A DNA stretch of 64,000 nt from Peptostreptococcaceae bacterium (GCA_025210335.1 JAOARY010000053.1:1-64000); one strand, 5' to 3'; counted from the first letter of the stretch, positions 35,154 to 45,427 are shown. Numbers and translations: made by a program. The notes: generated by a model not told the origin, from the sequence alone.

Positions 35154-37550
35154 TTATCTAAGTTTTCCACCTAATTTTTCTTCTATATCTTTTACTATTT
35201 TGTCATGTACCTTTGTAACTTCTTCATCTGTTAGAGTTCTTTCTTTGTTTCTGTAAACAATTGAATAAGCTACCGATTTATAGCCTTTTTCAATTTGATC
35301 TCCTTTATATAAATCAAATAATTCAAAACTCTCGATTATGTTTGACTTATTTTTAATTATTATATCTTCTACATCCTTTACTACTATATCATCTTTTAAT
35401 GTAATAGCCAAGTCTCTACTACTAGATGGGTATTTTGGAAGTGGCTTATACTTAATAGTATGCTCTAAATTATTAAATACTTTCTCAAAATCAAATTCAC
35501 AAACATAAACTCTCTTATCTAAATTATAATTTTCCATTACATCTGGATGAATTTCTCCCAAATATCCTATGATTTGATCATCCATTACAATTTTTGCACA
35601 TCTACCTGTATGGAATGAAGTATTGTTTGTTTCTGGAAGTATTTCATAATTATTAAAATTAATATGTGCATATAACTCTTCTAAAATTCCTTTTAGTACG
35701 AAGAAATCTGCATCTTTGGAATAAAAACCAAAACAAAGGTTTTTAATCTCTAAAGGCTCTTCTTCGCCTTTAAAGAAAGTATTTCCTATTTCAAAACCTC
35801 TAAATTCTTTTATAGATTTTGAATTATTTGAAGATGCAACTTCAAGTAAATTAGGCATTAAAGTTGTTCTCATCACGCTAGTTTCTTCCCCTAATGGATT
35901 TTGAAGTTTTATAAAATCTCTTCTTACATCATCTTTAGGCATTGCTATTTTATCTGCGATTTTCGGACTAACAAAAGAATATGTTAATATTTCATTTAAT
36001 CCCATTGAAGTTAAGAGATTTTTCATATTTTCTTCTAATTCTTGATCTTTCGTTTTTATTCCTAATGTAACTACACCATTTATTCTACTTGATTTTATTT
36101 TATCATAACCATAAATTCTAGCAACCTCTTCTAAAATATCTGCTTCTTGTGATATATCTAATCTAAATGTAGGAATTTTTAATTCTAATAAATCAGATTC
36201 TAATTTATTTGCCTTAATTTCCACCTTAGCAAGTAATTCTATCATAGTATCTGTATTTATATCTTCGCCTAAAAGTTTATTAATTCTACTTGGTTTAACT
36301 TTTAAAAATTCACATTCTCTTTCATTTATATACACATCTTTTTTAACTTTTAAAACTTTTCCTGCATTTAATTTTTCTATTAAATGACAAGCTCTATTTA
36401 TAGCAAGCTCTACAGTATTTGAATCTATTCCTTTTTCAAACTTAGCAGAAGCTTCTGTTCTTAAACCTAATTTTTTAGAAGTCCTTCTTACGCTATCATC
36501 ACTAAAATTAGCTGATTCTAATAATATTTTAGTTGTATCATCGCTAACTTCTGTGTTTTGTCCACCCATTACACCTGCTATTGCAATTGCACCATTTTCA
36601 TCATTTATCATCAAATCATCTTTTGATAATTTTCTTTCCTCTGAATCCAAAGTAGTAAATACTTGATTATCTGATGCTCTTTTTACAATTATTTTATTTG
36701 ATGCTAATTTATCTAAATCAAATGCATGTAAAGGTTGACCCATTTCATGCATTACAAAATTAGTAATATCAACAATATTATTTATAGGTCTAATTCCTGC
36801 TTCTATAAGCCTTCTTTGTAACCAATATGGTGATGGTTCTATCTTAACGTCTTCAATAAGTCTTGCATAATATCTATTACAAAGATCTTTATCATCTATT
36901 TGAATATCAACATCTAAATCACTTTCATATTCCTTAAATTCCATATTTGGCATTTTATAATCTTCATCTATCGTAGCACTTGCTTCTTTAACAAGACCCA
37001 TAACAGATAAACAATCTGGTCTATTTGAAGTTATTTCAAACTCTATTACATAGTCATTTAAATCTAATATGTCTTTTATATCTTTTCCTAAATTTGAATC
37101 TGTAGCTTTTTCACAAAAATCAAGTATATAAATACCGTCTTTACTCTTTTTATCTACCATAGAAAAAGGAATTCCTAATTCTTCCGATGAGCAAAGCATA
37201 CCAAATGATGGTACTCCTCTTAATTTACCTTTTTTTATTTTCATTCCATTTGGAAGTTTTGCACCAATAGTTGCAACAGGTATAAAATCTCCGATATTTA
37301 TATTGTTCGCACCTGTAACAATTTGTAAACATTCTTCTTCATTTATATCTATTTTAGTTATAACTAATTTATCTGCATCAGGATGTTTTTCTATTTCTTT
37401 TATCTTTCCTAATACTATTTTATCTACACCTTCTCCAAGATATTCAACTTTTTCAACCTTAGAACCTGTCATAGTCATTTTATCTGCAAATTCTTTTACA
37501 TCTTCATTTATATTTATATAATCTTTAAGCCATTTAACTGGTACTAACAT
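35154..37550 (-). CDS. pheT: Phenylalanine-tRNA ligase beta subunit
   Basis: 798 residues, full length. The N-terminal tRNA-binding domain contains GKIKEIEKHPDADKLVITKID. The B3/B4 editing region contains EITSNRPDCLSVMG, with B5 after it. The C-terminal anticodon-binding domain has YPSSSRDLAITL. It forms the alpha2-beta2 enzyme with PheS, encoded 21 bases upstream. GGAGG ribosome site. Controlled with pheS by the T-box leader. Confidence 0.97.
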   Translation of the reverse strand: MLVPVKWLKDYININEDVKEFADKMTMTGSKVEKVEYLGEGVDKIVLGKIKEIEKHPDADKLVITKIDINEEECLQIVTGANNINIGDFIPVATIGAKLPNGMKIKKGKLRGVPSFGMLCSSEELGIPFSMVDKKSKDGIYILDFCEKATDSNLGKDIKDILDLNDYVIEFEITSNRPDCLSVMGLVKEASATIDEDYKMPNMEFKEYESDLDVDIQIDDKDLCNRYYARLIEDVKIEPSPYWLQRRLIEAGIRPINNIVDITNFVMHEMGQPLHAFDLDKLASNKIIVKRASDNQVFTTLDSEERKLSKDDLMINDENGAIAIAGVMGGQNTEVSDDTTKILLESANFSDDSVRRTSKKLGLRTEASAKFEKGIDSNTVELAINRACHLIEKLNAGKVLKVKKDVYINERECEFLKVKPSRINKLLGEDINTDTMIELLAKVEIKANKLESDLLELKIPTFRLDISQEADILEEVARIYGYDKIKSSRINGVVTLGIKTKDQELEENMKNLLTSMGLNEILTYSFVSPKIADKIAMPKDDVRRDFIKLQNPLGEETSVMRTTLMPNLLEVASSNNSKSIKEFRGFEIGNTFFKGEEEPLEIKNLCFGFYSKDADFFVLKGILEELYAHINFNNYEILPETNNTSFHTGRCAKIVMDDQIIGYLGEIHPDVMENYNLDKRVYVCEFDFEKVFNNLEHTIKYKPLPKYPSSSRDLAITLKDDIVVKDVEDIIIKNKSNIIESFELFDLYKGDQIEKGYKSVAYSIVYRNKERTLTDEEVTKVHDKIVKDIEEKLGGKLR

Positions 37551-37571
37551 TCTAATTCCTCCTAATTTCTA

Positions 37572-38591
37572 TTAAAATTGATTTAAAAATCTCATATCAT
37601 TTTCAAATAATAGTCTTATATCATCTATTTCATATTTAAGCATTGTTATTCTATCTACTCCCATACCAAATGCAAATCCACTATATTTTTCTGGGTCTAT
37701 TCCACAATTTCTTAAAACATTAGGATGAACCATACCAGCACCTAATATTTCTATAAAACCTTCTCCTTTACACATTGAACAACCTTCTCCATTACATTTA
37801 AAGCATGTAACATCTACTTCTACACTAGGTTCTGTAAATGGGAAATTATGAGGTCTAAACTTAGTCTTTGTGTTTTCTCCAAAAAACTCTTTTGCAAATA
37901 ATTCTAATGTTCCTTTAAGTTCACTCATAGTAACATTTTCACCTACAACAAGACCTTCTATTTGATGGAACATTGGTGAATGAGTTGCATCAACTTCATC
38001 AAATCTAAAGCATCTTCCTGGTGCTATAATCTTTATAGGTGGTTTTTCATTCATCATAGTTCTTATTTGCACTGTAGATGTTTGTGTTCTAAGTACTAAA
38101 TTATCATTTATATAAAATGTATCACTTTTATCTCTTGATGGATGGTTTTTAGGTGCATTAAGTGCATCAAAATTATTAAAAACTGTATCTATTTCAGGTC
38201 CACTAGCAACACAAAAGCCTAGACCCATAAAAATATCCTTTATTCTATCGTAAACCTTTGTAATCGGATGTTTCTTTCCTACAATAACTTTTTTAGATGG
38301 CATAGTAACATCTATTTTTTCAGATTCTAATTTCATCATTTTCTTTTTTAATTTAAGCTCTTCTAATTTATTTGCCAAAGTAGTTTCAATTTCAGTTCTA
38401 ACTTCATTAACTAATTTACCAACAACAGGTCTTTCTTCTGTAGTTAAATCTTTCATTCCTTTAGATATCTTTGTAAGTTCTCCCTTTTTTCCTAAATAAG
38501 CTACCCTTATTTCGTCTAATGATTTTAAATCCATAGAAGAATTGATTTCATCTATTGCTTTTATTTTCATAGATTGTAATTGTTCTTTCAT
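37572..38591 (-). CDS. pheS: Phenylalanine-tRNA ligase alpha subunit
   Basis: The class II catalytic subunit, 339 residues. It has an N-terminal coiled coil (1-90), motif 2 [23 protein letters not shown], the Phe pocket [10 protein letters not shown] and motif 3 [16 protein letters not shown]. An additional cysteine group ([16 protein letters not shown]) in the catalytic domain is common in bacterial PheS. ATG at 38591, behind GGGTGA, is preferred to the GTG at 38600. Transcribed from 38896-38873 through a Phe T-box. Confidence 0.97.
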   Translation of the reverse strand: MKEQLQSMKIKAIDEINSSMDLKSLDEIRVAYLGKKGELTKISKGMKDLTTEERPVVGKLVNEVRTEIETTLANKLEELKLKKKMMKLESEKIDVTMPSKKVIVGKKHPITKVYDRIKDIFMGLGFCVASGPEIDTVFNNFDALNAPKNHPSRDKSDTFYINDNLVLRTQTSTVQIRTMMNEKPPIKIIAPGRCFRFDEVDATHSPMFHQIEGLVVGENVTMSELKGTLELFAKEFFGENTKTKFRPHNFPFTEPSVEVDVTCFKCNGEGCSMCKGEGFIEILGAGMVHPNVLRNCGIDPEKYSGFAFGMGVDRITMLKYEIDDIRLLFENDMRFLNQF

Positions 38592-38620
38592 TATTTTCAC
38601 CCTTTCTTTTATATAAAAAA

Positions 38621-38866
38621 AAGTTTTTCATCTCAAAATAGAGACGAAAAACTTCCGCGGTACCACTCTAATAATAGATTACAGTAAGTCAAATTATAAT
38701 CTATCACTTTATTATAATTAACGCTTATAAAACGTAAATACCTACTAAATTCAGTATCTAAACTCCAGAGTGAATATAATCTTTATCAAAATGCTTTCAG
38801 CCATGACATTTATCTCTTTTTTTTAAAGATTTTTATGCTCTTTCACAGTTTATTATTATTTAATTG
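38621..38866 (-). ncRNA. T-box leader of pheST
   Basis: The T-box sequence TGGTACCGCGG is at 38655-38669. The terminator arms are at 38621-38634 and 38641-38654, followed by T. The candidate specifier is TTC (Phe) at 38772-38774, followed by ACTCT. Uncharged tRNA-Phe would bind and prevent termination. Confidence 0.92.
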
Positions 38867-38872
38867 CAGCTA

Positions 38873-38901
38873 ATTATAGCATATTTAAATTAAAAGTACA
38901 A
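38873..38901 (-). promoter_or_regulatory. Promoter of the pheS T-box transcript
   Basis: TTGTAC (38896-38901) and TATAAT (38873-38878), 17 bases apart, just downstream of the methyltransferase stop. Confidence 0.75.
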
Positions 38902-38903
38902 GT

Positions 38904-39677
38904 TTATTTAGTTTCTTTTATCTTATACATCATAATTGCACTTGCTATTGAAGCATTTAAAGATTCAACTTCTCCAAAAATAGGTATCTTAACTAATATA
39001 TCTGAGTTTTGCATAAGATTATCACTTATCCCATTTGCTTCATTTCCTATTACAAGCGCTACTTTATTTGGGTATTTAACTTTATCATAATAATTATTTG
39101 TTCTCAAAAAAGTACTAACAATGCTATAACCATTGTCTTTTAATAAATTTAACGTTTCTTCTTCTTCAAGATTAAATAATCTTAGATTACAAATAGATCC
39201 CATACTAGATCTTAATGCCTTTTCATTAAATGGATCAACACAACCCTTTAATAATATTATGTTTTTTATTCCAACAGCATCAGCAGTTCTTATAATAGTT
39301 CCCATATTTCCAGGGTCTTGAACTCTATCTAATACTAAAATAAATTCTTCATCTAAATTCATATCTAAATCCAAATTCATTTTACAAATACCCATGATTC
39401 CTTGAGAATTTTTCGTATCACTTATTTGACCAAATAGTTTTTTATCTAAAAATATCATGTCAATTTTAGAAAATTCATCTTTAAGCTCATTTATTTTTTC
39501 CTGCGCTAAAGACGCATCTATAATTATAGTATTTAGTAAATTTTTTTCAAAGATTTGTTTTATAATTCTATAACCTTCTACCAAAAATTTTTCTTCTTTC
39601 AATCTATATTTTTTCTTAGTTAAATTTTTTATAAATTTAAACTTAGAATTAGAGGCACTTTCTATAAAAATACTCAT
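38904..39677 (-). CDS. TrmH/SpoU family RNA 2'-O-methyltransferase
   Basis: 257 residues. An N-terminal L30e-like substrate-binding part (KKKYRLKEEKFLVEGYRIIKQ) precedes the SPOUT domain with the three family motifs: RVQDPGNMGTIIRTADAVG, LVIGNEANGIS, and IPIFGEVESLNASIASAI, which form the trefoil knot and bind S-adenosylmethionine. It probably methylates 23S rRNA, but the position cannot be told. The start overlaps the ktrA stop in TAATG. Confidence 0.92.
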   Translation of the reverse strand: MSIFIESASNSKFKFIKNLTKKKYRLKEEKFLVEGYRIIKQIFEKNLLNTIIIDASLAQEKINELKDEFSKIDMIFLDKKLFGQISDTKNSQGIMGICKMNLDLDMNLDEEFILVLDRVQDPGNMGTIIRTADAVGIKNIILLKGCVDPFNEKALRSSMGSICNLRLFNLEEEETLNLLKDNGYSIVSTFLRTNNYYDKVKYPNKVALVIGNEANGISDNLMQNSDILVKIPIFGEVESLNASIASAIMMYKIKETK

Positions 39678-40336
39678 TATTTTTTATCCTCTTCTTCAAT
39701 CTTCTTTATAACATCATTTTTTCCTATTACAACTAGATTTTCTCCTTCTTGTAAAACAACATTAGCTGAAGGAGAAATATTTATACCTTGAAGGCTTTTT
39801 ACAGCCATTACATTTATTCCATATTTAGCTCTTAAATCTAAGTCTTTAATACTTTTATTTGACCATTTTTTTGGTACTATAATTTCAACTATCGAATAAT
39901 TTGGATCTAATTCTATATACTCAAGGACATTTTTAGAAACTAAGTTATGAGCAACTCTAACACCCATATCTCTTTCTGGAAATACTACTTTATCAGCACC
40001 AATTTTATATAAAACTTTTGCTTGTAATTCTGTTTGTGCTTTACAAACAACATTAGAAATTCCAAGTTCCTTTGCTATTAGTGTTGCCATTATTGAAGCT
40101 TGAATATCTGAACCAATACTTATAACAGCTGTATCAAAATTTCTAATACCTAAAGCTCTTAATGCCTTTTCATCAGTTGCATCAACTTGTGCACTATGAG
40201 TAACAAAATCTGCTATTTCTAATATTCTTTCTTCACTTCTATCTAAAATCATAACGTCATGATCCATACTATACAGTGTTTTTGCTATTGAAGATCCAAA
40301 ACGACCACATCCAATTATAACAAATTGTCTTTTCAT
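39677..40336 (-). CDS. ktrA: Potassium uptake regulator KtrA
   Basis: 219 residues: RCK-N Rossmann domain with the nucleotide-binding GCGRFGSSIA (residues 9-18) and Asp32 of MILDRSEER, then an RCK-C domain from about 135. It forms the octameric gating ring on KtrB. The ktrB gene lies 37 bases upstream, giving a standard ktrB-ktrA pair. The RCK-C domain of KtrA binds cyclic di-AMP in other Firmicutes. Confidence 0.94.
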   Translation of the reverse strand: MKRQFVIIGCGRFGSSIAKTLYSMDHDVMILDRSEERILEIADFVTHSAQVDATDEKALRALGIRNFDTAVISIGSDIQASIMATLIAKELGISNVVCKAQTELQAKVLYKIGADKVVFPERDMGVRVAHNLVSKNVLEYIELDPNYSIVEIIVPKKWSNKSIKDLDLRAKYGINVMAVKSLQGINISPSANVVLQEGENLVVIGKNDVIKKIEEEDKK

Positions 40337-40373
40337 ATTATCTTCCTTTCTGCATTTCTTAATTTATTTAGAT

Positions 40374-41705
40374 TTAACCAACAACTACTTTATCTACCGG
40401 ATATCTAAATAAAGCTTTCTTTTCTTTACTAGCTAAAGCCAATAATATCGTAAGTGCACCAACTCTACCAGCAAACATCGATAAAATAATAAATATCTTA
40501 CCAATAATAGATAGTGCTGGTGTTATACCAAGACTAAGACCTACTGTTCCAAAAGCTGATACTGATTCAAAAAAGATATCTAAAAAAGTAAAATTATCAC
40601 TTATTAATAAAACCATAGTTACAATTATAACTATACTAAGACCTATACCAACAACTGCTAAAGCCTTATTTACAACTTTATAAGAAATTCTTCTTTTAAA
40701 AACACTTACATCTTCTCGACCTTTTATAAGTGCAAATATTGTAAGAATCAAAACAGCTAAGGTTGAAGTTTTTATTCCACCTGCTGTTGAAGCTGGAGAT
40801 CCACCTATAAACATCAGTATGATAGTCAAAAATTTTGAACCATCTGTTAGACTAGCTAAATCTAAAGTATTAAATCCCGCAGTTCTTGGAGTAACAGCTT
40901 GAAATAATGATGCCAATAATTTATTAAATAATGAAAATTCACCTATAGTTTTTGGATTATTATATTCTAATATAAAAAATAAGAAAAAACTACTCAATAT
41001 TAAAAATGAAGTCATAATTATTACTATTTTTGAATGCAAAAACAACTTCTTAAAGCTTTTCTTATTTAAAAAATCTAATATAACGGTAAATCCAATACCA
41101 CCAAGTATTATAAGAGACATTATAACAATATTAATTATAATATTATCTACATACGGTGTTAATGACCTTCCATTTCCAACTATATCAAATCCAGCATTAC
41201 AAAATGCCGAGATAGAATGAAAAATTCCATACCATGAGCCTTTTATCAATCCATGTTCTGGAATAAAAACAAAAACAGCCATTATAAAAGCTGCTATAAA
41301 TTCGATAAGTAAAGTACCAAATAAAATATGTCTTGTAAGTCTTACAAGACCTGATAAATTATATTCATTTAATGCTTCTTGTATAACTAGTCTTTCTCTT
41401 AGAGATATTTTTTTTCCTATTAGCATAGCAAATAAAGTTGCCATTGACATAAATCCAAGTCCACCTATTTGTATTAATAAAAGTATCACTATTTTACCAA
41501 ATAAGGACCAATAGGTTCCCGTATCAACAACAGATAATCCAGTTACACAAACAGCTGAAGTTGAAGTAAATAAAGCATTTAAAAACCCTACCGATTTTAA
41601 GTTATTAGATGCAATTGGTAAAGATAACAAAATTGCACCTAATAAAATAACTCCTGCAAACCCTAAAACTATGGTTTGAACAGGTGATAAAACTCTCTTG
41701 GTCAA
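40374..41705 (-). CDS. ktrB: Potassium channel-type transporter KtrB
   Basis: 443 residues with four M1-P-M2 repeats. Selectivity-filter segments are visible: TSTSAVCVTGLSV, HSISAFCNAGFDIVG, QAVTPRTAGFNTLD and ESVSAFGTVGLSLG. The gating loop region is GGSPASTAGGIKT. It takes up K+ together with KtrA. TTG start (41703-41705) behind AGAAGGTGA. Confidence 0.94.
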   Translation of the reverse strand: MTKRVLSPVQTIVLGFAGVILLGAILLSLPIASNNLKSVGFLNALFTSTSAVCVTGLSVVDTGTYWSLFGKIVILLLIQIGGLGFMSMATLFAMLIGKKISLRERLVIQEALNEYNLSGLVRLTRHILFGTLLIEFIAAFIMAVFVFIPEHGLIKGSWYGIFHSISAFCNAGFDIVGNGRSLTPYVDNIIINIVIMSLIILGGIGFTVILDFLNKKSFKKLFLHSKIVIIMTSFLILSSFFLFFILEYNNPKTIGEFSLFNKLLASLFQAVTPRTAGFNTLDLASLTDGSKFLTIILMFIGGSPASTAGGIKTSTLAVLILTIFALIKGREDVSVFKRRISYKVVNKALAVVGIGLSIVIIVTMVLLISDNFTFLDIFFESVSAFGTVGLSLGITPALSIIGKIFIILSMFAGRVGALTILLALASKEKKALFRYPVDKVVVG

Positions 41706-41774
41706 TTAAATCACCTTCTTTTCTTTTTATACGCTATTTTTTATAAATAAAACCTAATTTTTATTTATAAAAAA

Positions 41775-41829
41775 AAATCCTAAAGGATTCTTTTATAAAT
41801 AAAAAAAGATAGGCATAAGCCTATCTTTT
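41775..41829 (-). terminator. Tandem terminators after rplT
   Basis: First hairpin: AAAAGATAGGC (41804-41814) and GCCTATCTTTT (41819-41829), perfect. Second: AATCC/GGATT (about 41776-41790) with a T9 run on the minus strand. They separate the infC-rpmI-rplT unit from ktrB. Confidence 0.88.
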
Positions 41830-41837
41830 AAGTATTT

Positions 41838-42197
41838 CTACGCGTTTAACTTAGACTTTGCAGTTTCTACTAATTGCTTAAATCCTTCTGGGTCATGTAT
41901 AGCCATTTCAGAAAGCATTTTTCTATTCATTTGAATACCTGCATTCTTAAGTCCGTTCATGAATTTAGAATAAGATAATCCATTTATTCTTGTAGCTGCA
42001 TTTATTCTGCTTATCCAAAGTCTTCTAAAATCTCTCTTCTTAAGCTTTCTGCCTATGTAAGCATTCTTAAGAGCCTTCATAACAAATTGATTTGCAGGTC
42101 TAAATAATTTACTTCTAGCTCCTCTAAATCCTTTTGCAAGTTTTAATATTTTTTTATGTCTTCTACGAGCCGTAACTCCTTTTTTTACTCTAGCCAT
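41838..42197 (-). CDS. rplT: 50S ribosomal protein L20
   Basis: 119 residues, highly basic, [23 protein letters not shown] start and [14 protein letters not shown] in the middle, both diagnostic. It is an early-assembly 23S rRNA binder that also represses its own operon by binding the leader in Bacillus. Third gene of infC-rpmI-rplT, 31 bases after rpmI. Confidence 0.98.
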   Translation of the reverse strand: MARVKKGVTARRRHKKILKLAKGFRGARSKLFRPANQFVMKALKNAYIGRKLKKRDFRRLWISRINAATRINGLSYSKFMNGLKNAGIQMNRKMLSEMAIHDPEGFKQLVETAKSKLNA

Positions 42198-42228
42198 CTT
42201 TAATTTCCCTCCTTACATTAATTATTTC

Positions 42229-42426
42229 TTAAAGATATGGTAGCATTGGTGAAATTCTTGAGAAATCTCCAGCACTCATCATACCAGATTTTCTTAATTG
42301 TCTCTTTCTCTTAGACGATTTTTTAGTAAGTATATGTCTTCTAAAAGCTTTATTTCTTTTAAGTTTTCCACTTCCTGTTCTCTTGAATCTTTTAGCTGCA
42401 CCTCTATGACTTTTCATTTTAGGCAT
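42229..42426 (-). CDS. rpmI: 50S ribosomal protein L35
   Basis: 65 residues beginning [21 protein letters not shown], the L35 signature, with the [14 protein letters not shown] segment. It binds the 23S rRNA. Located between infC and rplT. GGAGGAA ribosome site. Confidence 0.98.
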   Translation of the reverse strand: MPKMKSHRGAAKRFKRTGSGKLKRNKAFRRHILTKKSSKRKRQLRKSGMMSAGDFSRISPMLPYL

Positions 42427-42456
42427 TGTAAATTCCTCCTTCCAAACTATAAATCT

Positions 42457-42966
42457 TTAGTCTTTCTTTGGTGATAAAATAACTACTAAGCTATTTCCCT
42501 CAAATTTAGGTTTCTTTTCAGGAACACTTATATCTTCAATTCTACCTAAGAAATTATTTATAACATCAAATCCAAGCTCTTTATGACCAAGCTCTCTACC
42601 TCTGAATCTAACGGTAACTTTAACTTTGTCACCTTTTTCCAAAAACTTTCTAGCTTGCTTAGATTTTGTTAGCATATCATGTTCTTCTATTCTAGGTCTT
42701 AGTCTGATTTCTTTTACAGTTATAACCTTTTGTTTTTTTCTTGATTCTTTTTCTATCTTAGCTTGTTCATACTTGTATTTTCCATAATCCATTATTTTGC
42801 AAACTGGCGGCTTTCCTTTAGGAGCAATCTTTACTAAGTCAAGATTTTTTTCTCTTGCCATATTGTAAGCTTCTCTTCCACTAACAACTCCTAATTGTTC
42901 ACCTGTACTAGAAATAAGTCTTACTTCTTTATCTCTTATTTGTTCATTAATTTGTAGATCTTTAAT
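42457..42966 (-). CDS. infC: Translation initiation factor IF-3 (ATT start)
   Basis: IF-3 checks start codons on the 30S subunit. A reading frame from the ATG at 42861 lacks the N-terminal domain. In-frame sequence continues 35 more codons to ATT at 42964-42966, 6-7 bases after AGGAGGTG, giving 169 residues with the normal N-terminus (INEQIRDKEVRLISSTGEQLG). The rare ATT start is the well-known feature by which IF-3 limits its own synthesis. Transcribed through an L20-type leader. Confidence 0.95.
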   Translation of the reverse strand: MKDLQINEQIRDKEVRLISSTGEQLGVVSGREAYNMAREKNLDLVKIAPKGKPPVCKIMDYGKYKYEQAKIEKESRKKQKVITVKEIRLRPRIEEHDMLTKSKQARKFLEKGDKVKVTVRFRGRELGHKELGFDVINNFLGRIEDISVPEKKPKFEGNSLVVILSPKKD

Positions 42967-43007
42967 ACCCTACACCTCCTAAATTTTTATACCAGCCTTT
43001 AAGCTTA

Positions 43008-43163
43008 ATATATAAAAAATGCGAATAGCCTAAGCTACTCGCACTAATACTCAAAAATAAAAAGATAATTCCAACACCATGATAATGATATTGATTTTCT
43101 TAGTATTAACCCCTTTACCTATGTTTGGGGTGAGAAACGAGAAAGCTTCTGCTTTGTTTTACT
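43008..43163 (-). ncRNA. L20-type (infC) leader with attenuator
   Basis: A long leader between the promoter and infC ends in a terminator hairpin GCGAGTAGC/GCTATTCGC (43021-43042) followed by ATTTTTTAT. The upstream part contains CTTTCTCGTTTCTCACCCC, as in L20-binding leaders of Firmicutes. L20 binding would favour termination. Confidence 0.75.
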
Positions 43164-43169
43164 CTATTA

Positions 43170-43197
43170 ATTATAACAGCTAAAAATTAATTGTCAA
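43170..43197 (-). promoter_or_regulatory. Promoter of infC-rpmI-rplT
   Basis: TTGACA (43192-43197) and TATAAT (43170-43175), both perfect, 16 bases apart. Confidence 0.82.
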
Positions 43198-43203
43198 TAG
43201 TTT

Positions 43204-45123
43204 TTATAAAGAATTTATTTTATCATTTACTTCTTGCTCTATATTTGAAATAAATTCTTTTATATCTATGTTTCCAAGTTCACCTTTATCTCTAGATCTT
43301 ACTGATAAAGTTTTTTCACTTGCTTCTTTTTCTCCAACTATAAGCATATATGGTATCTTTTCTAATTGAGCTTCTCTTATTTTATATCCTATTTTTTCAG
43401 CTCTATCATCTATTTCTACTCTTATATCATTAGCAAATAATTCTTTTTTAACTTCATTTGCATAATCCATGTATTTATCTGATATAGGTAATATTTTTAC
43501 TTGTGTTGGTGCTATCCATGTTGGGAATTTACCTGCATAATGTTCTATTAATATACCTATAAATCTTTCAATACTTCCAAATGCAACTCTATGAATCATT
43601 ATAGGTCTATGTTTTTCTCCATCCTTACCTATATACTCAAGTTCAAATCTTTGAGGTAATTGCATATCTAATTGGATTGTACCACATTGCCAAGTTCTTC
43701 CTAAGCAATCTTGTAAGTGGAAATCTATCTTAGGACCATAAAAAGCTCCATCACCTTCATTTAATTTATAATCTAAATTAAGTTCTTCTAAAGCTTCTCT
43801 AAGACCAGTTTCAGCAACTTCCCATTCTTCATCACTACCCATAGAATCTTCTGGTCTAGTAGATAATTCTAAATGATATTTAAAACCAAAAGTACTATAA
43901 ACTTCATCAATAAGCTTTATAACACCTTTAATTTCATCCTTTATTTGTTCTGGTAACATAAATATATGTGCATCATCTTGTGTAAATGCTCTAACTCTCA
44001 TAAGTCCATGTAATGCACCCGAAAGCTCATGTCTATGAACTCTACCAATTTCTCCAACTCTCATTGGGAATTCTTTGTAAGAATGCATATTTGATTTGTA
44101 ATACAACATTCCACCAGGACAGTTCATTGGTTTTATAGCAAAATCTTGCTCATCAATTTTTAAACTATACATATTTTCTTTATAGTGATACCAGTGACCT
44201 GAAGTTTCCCATAACTCTCTATTTAATATAATAGGTGTTTCTATCTCAACATAACCAGCTTTTTTATGGATTTCTCTCCAATAGTTTAATAATTCATTTT
44301 TAAGTTGCATCCCCTTAGGCATAAAAAATGGGAAGCCTGGACCAAATTCTGAGATAGTAAATAAACCTAATTCTTTACCTAATTTTCTATGATCTCTCTT
44401 TTTCGCTTCTTCTAGCATTTCTAGATGCTCATCTAATGCTTTTTTCTTTTCAAAAGAAGTTCCATATATTCTTTGAAGCATTTTATTCTTTTCATCACCT
44501 CTCCAGTATGCACCAGCTACACTCATAAGTTTAAATGCTTTAACTTTTTTAGTAGTAGGAACATGTGGTCCTGCACATAGGTCAACAAATTCACCTTGCT
44601 TATAAAAAGAAATTACAGCTTCTTTATCTAAATCATTTATAAGTTCTACTTTATAATCTTCATTTTTTTCTTTCATTAATTCTAAAGCTTCTTCTCTGCT
44701 TAAAACAAATTTTTCAATCTTTAAATCTTCTTTTACAATTTTTTTCATTTCTTTTTCTATTTTTTCTAAATCTTCATTATTTAATTTTTGATCTAAATCT
44801 ATATCATAATAAAAACCATTATCTATTGCAGGTCCTATAGCTAATTTTGCAGCTGGATATAATCTTTTTATTGCTTGTGCTAATATATGAGAACTTGTAT
44901 GTCTAAATGCATCTTTTCCTTCTTCATCTTCAAATTTTAATAATTCTAAAGAAGAATCTTCATTCACTTGATGATATAAATCAACAACTTCATCATTTAC
45001 CTTTGCAGCAAGTATCACTCTTGCTAAACCTTCACTTATTGATTTTGCTATATCCATTACAGATATTCCTTGTTCATACTCTTTTATACTTCCATCTTTA
45101 AGAGTTATTTTTATATTCTCCAT
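43204..45123 (-). CDS. thrS: Threonine-tRNA ligase
   Basis: 639 residues, full length: N-terminal TGS domain (1-60), editing domain with HTSSHILAQAIKRLYP (about 76-91) and CAGPHVPTT, class II catalytic core with MNCPGGMLYYKS (motif 2 zone; Cys binds the active-site zinc) and IMIHRVAFGSIERFIGILIEHYAG (motif 3), then the anticodon-binding domain. Controlled by a Thr T-box. The thrS-infC-rpmI-rplT order with ytxC nearby matches Bacillus. Confidence 0.98.
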   Translation of the reverse strand: MENIKITLKDGSIKEYEQGISVMDIAKSISEGLARVILAAKVNDEVVDLYHQVNEDSSLELLKFEDEEGKDAFRHTSSHILAQAIKRLYPAAKLAIGPAIDNGFYYDIDLDQKLNNEDLEKIEKEMKKIVKEDLKIEKFVLSREEALELMKEKNEDYKVELINDLDKEAVISFYKQGEFVDLCAGPHVPTTKKVKAFKLMSVAGAYWRGDEKNKMLQRIYGTSFEKKKALDEHLEMLEEAKKRDHRKLGKELGLFTISEFGPGFPFFMPKGMQLKNELLNYWREIHKKAGYVEIETPIILNRELWETSGHWYHYKENMYSLKIDEQDFAIKPMNCPGGMLYYKSNMHSYKEFPMRVGEIGRVHRHELSGALHGLMRVRAFTQDDAHIFMLPEQIKDEIKGVIKLIDEVYSTFGFKYHLELSTRPEDSMGSDEEWEVAETGLREALEELNLDYKLNEGDGAFYGPKIDFHLQDCLGRTWQCGTIQLDMQLPQRFELEYIGKDGEKHRPIMIHRVAFGSIERFIGILIEHYAGKFPTWIAPTQVKILPISDKYMDYANEVKKELFANDIRVEIDDRAEKIGYKIREAQLEKIPYMLIVGEKEASEKTLSVRSRDKGELGNIDIKEFISNIEQEVNDKINSL

Positions 45124-45164
45124 TTTTTTATCCTCCTTAAGTATTTATACTTTTTTATAAAATA

Positions 45165-45421
45165 AAAAAACTCCTCCTATCATTGATAGGACGAGTTATC
45201 GCGGTTCCACCTAAATTAAATTAGCTTAGCTTAAACTAATTTCAACTTTTAAGGGTCTTTAACGCAACCCAAACGTGATTATTTCAAAATAAATTTACTA
45301 AAATCATGCTTTAGAGTAGTTTTTCATTTAGTCATAATAAGTCTACTTACAGCCGGTGATAGACTTTCTCTTTAATCTGTTTCTAAATTACTTTTCTCTA
45401 ATGAACGCCTTTTTTTCATTT
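45165..45421 (-). ncRNA. T-box leader of thrS
   Basis: The T-box GGTGGAACCGCG is at 45201-45212. Terminator arms are AACTCCTCCTATCA (45169-45182) and TGATAGGACGAGTT (45184-45197), with T7 following on the minus strand. The candidate specifier ACT (Thr) is at 45318-45320 and is followed by ACTCT, just as in the pheS leader. Confidence 0.92.
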
Positions 45422-45427
45422 TTTTAA

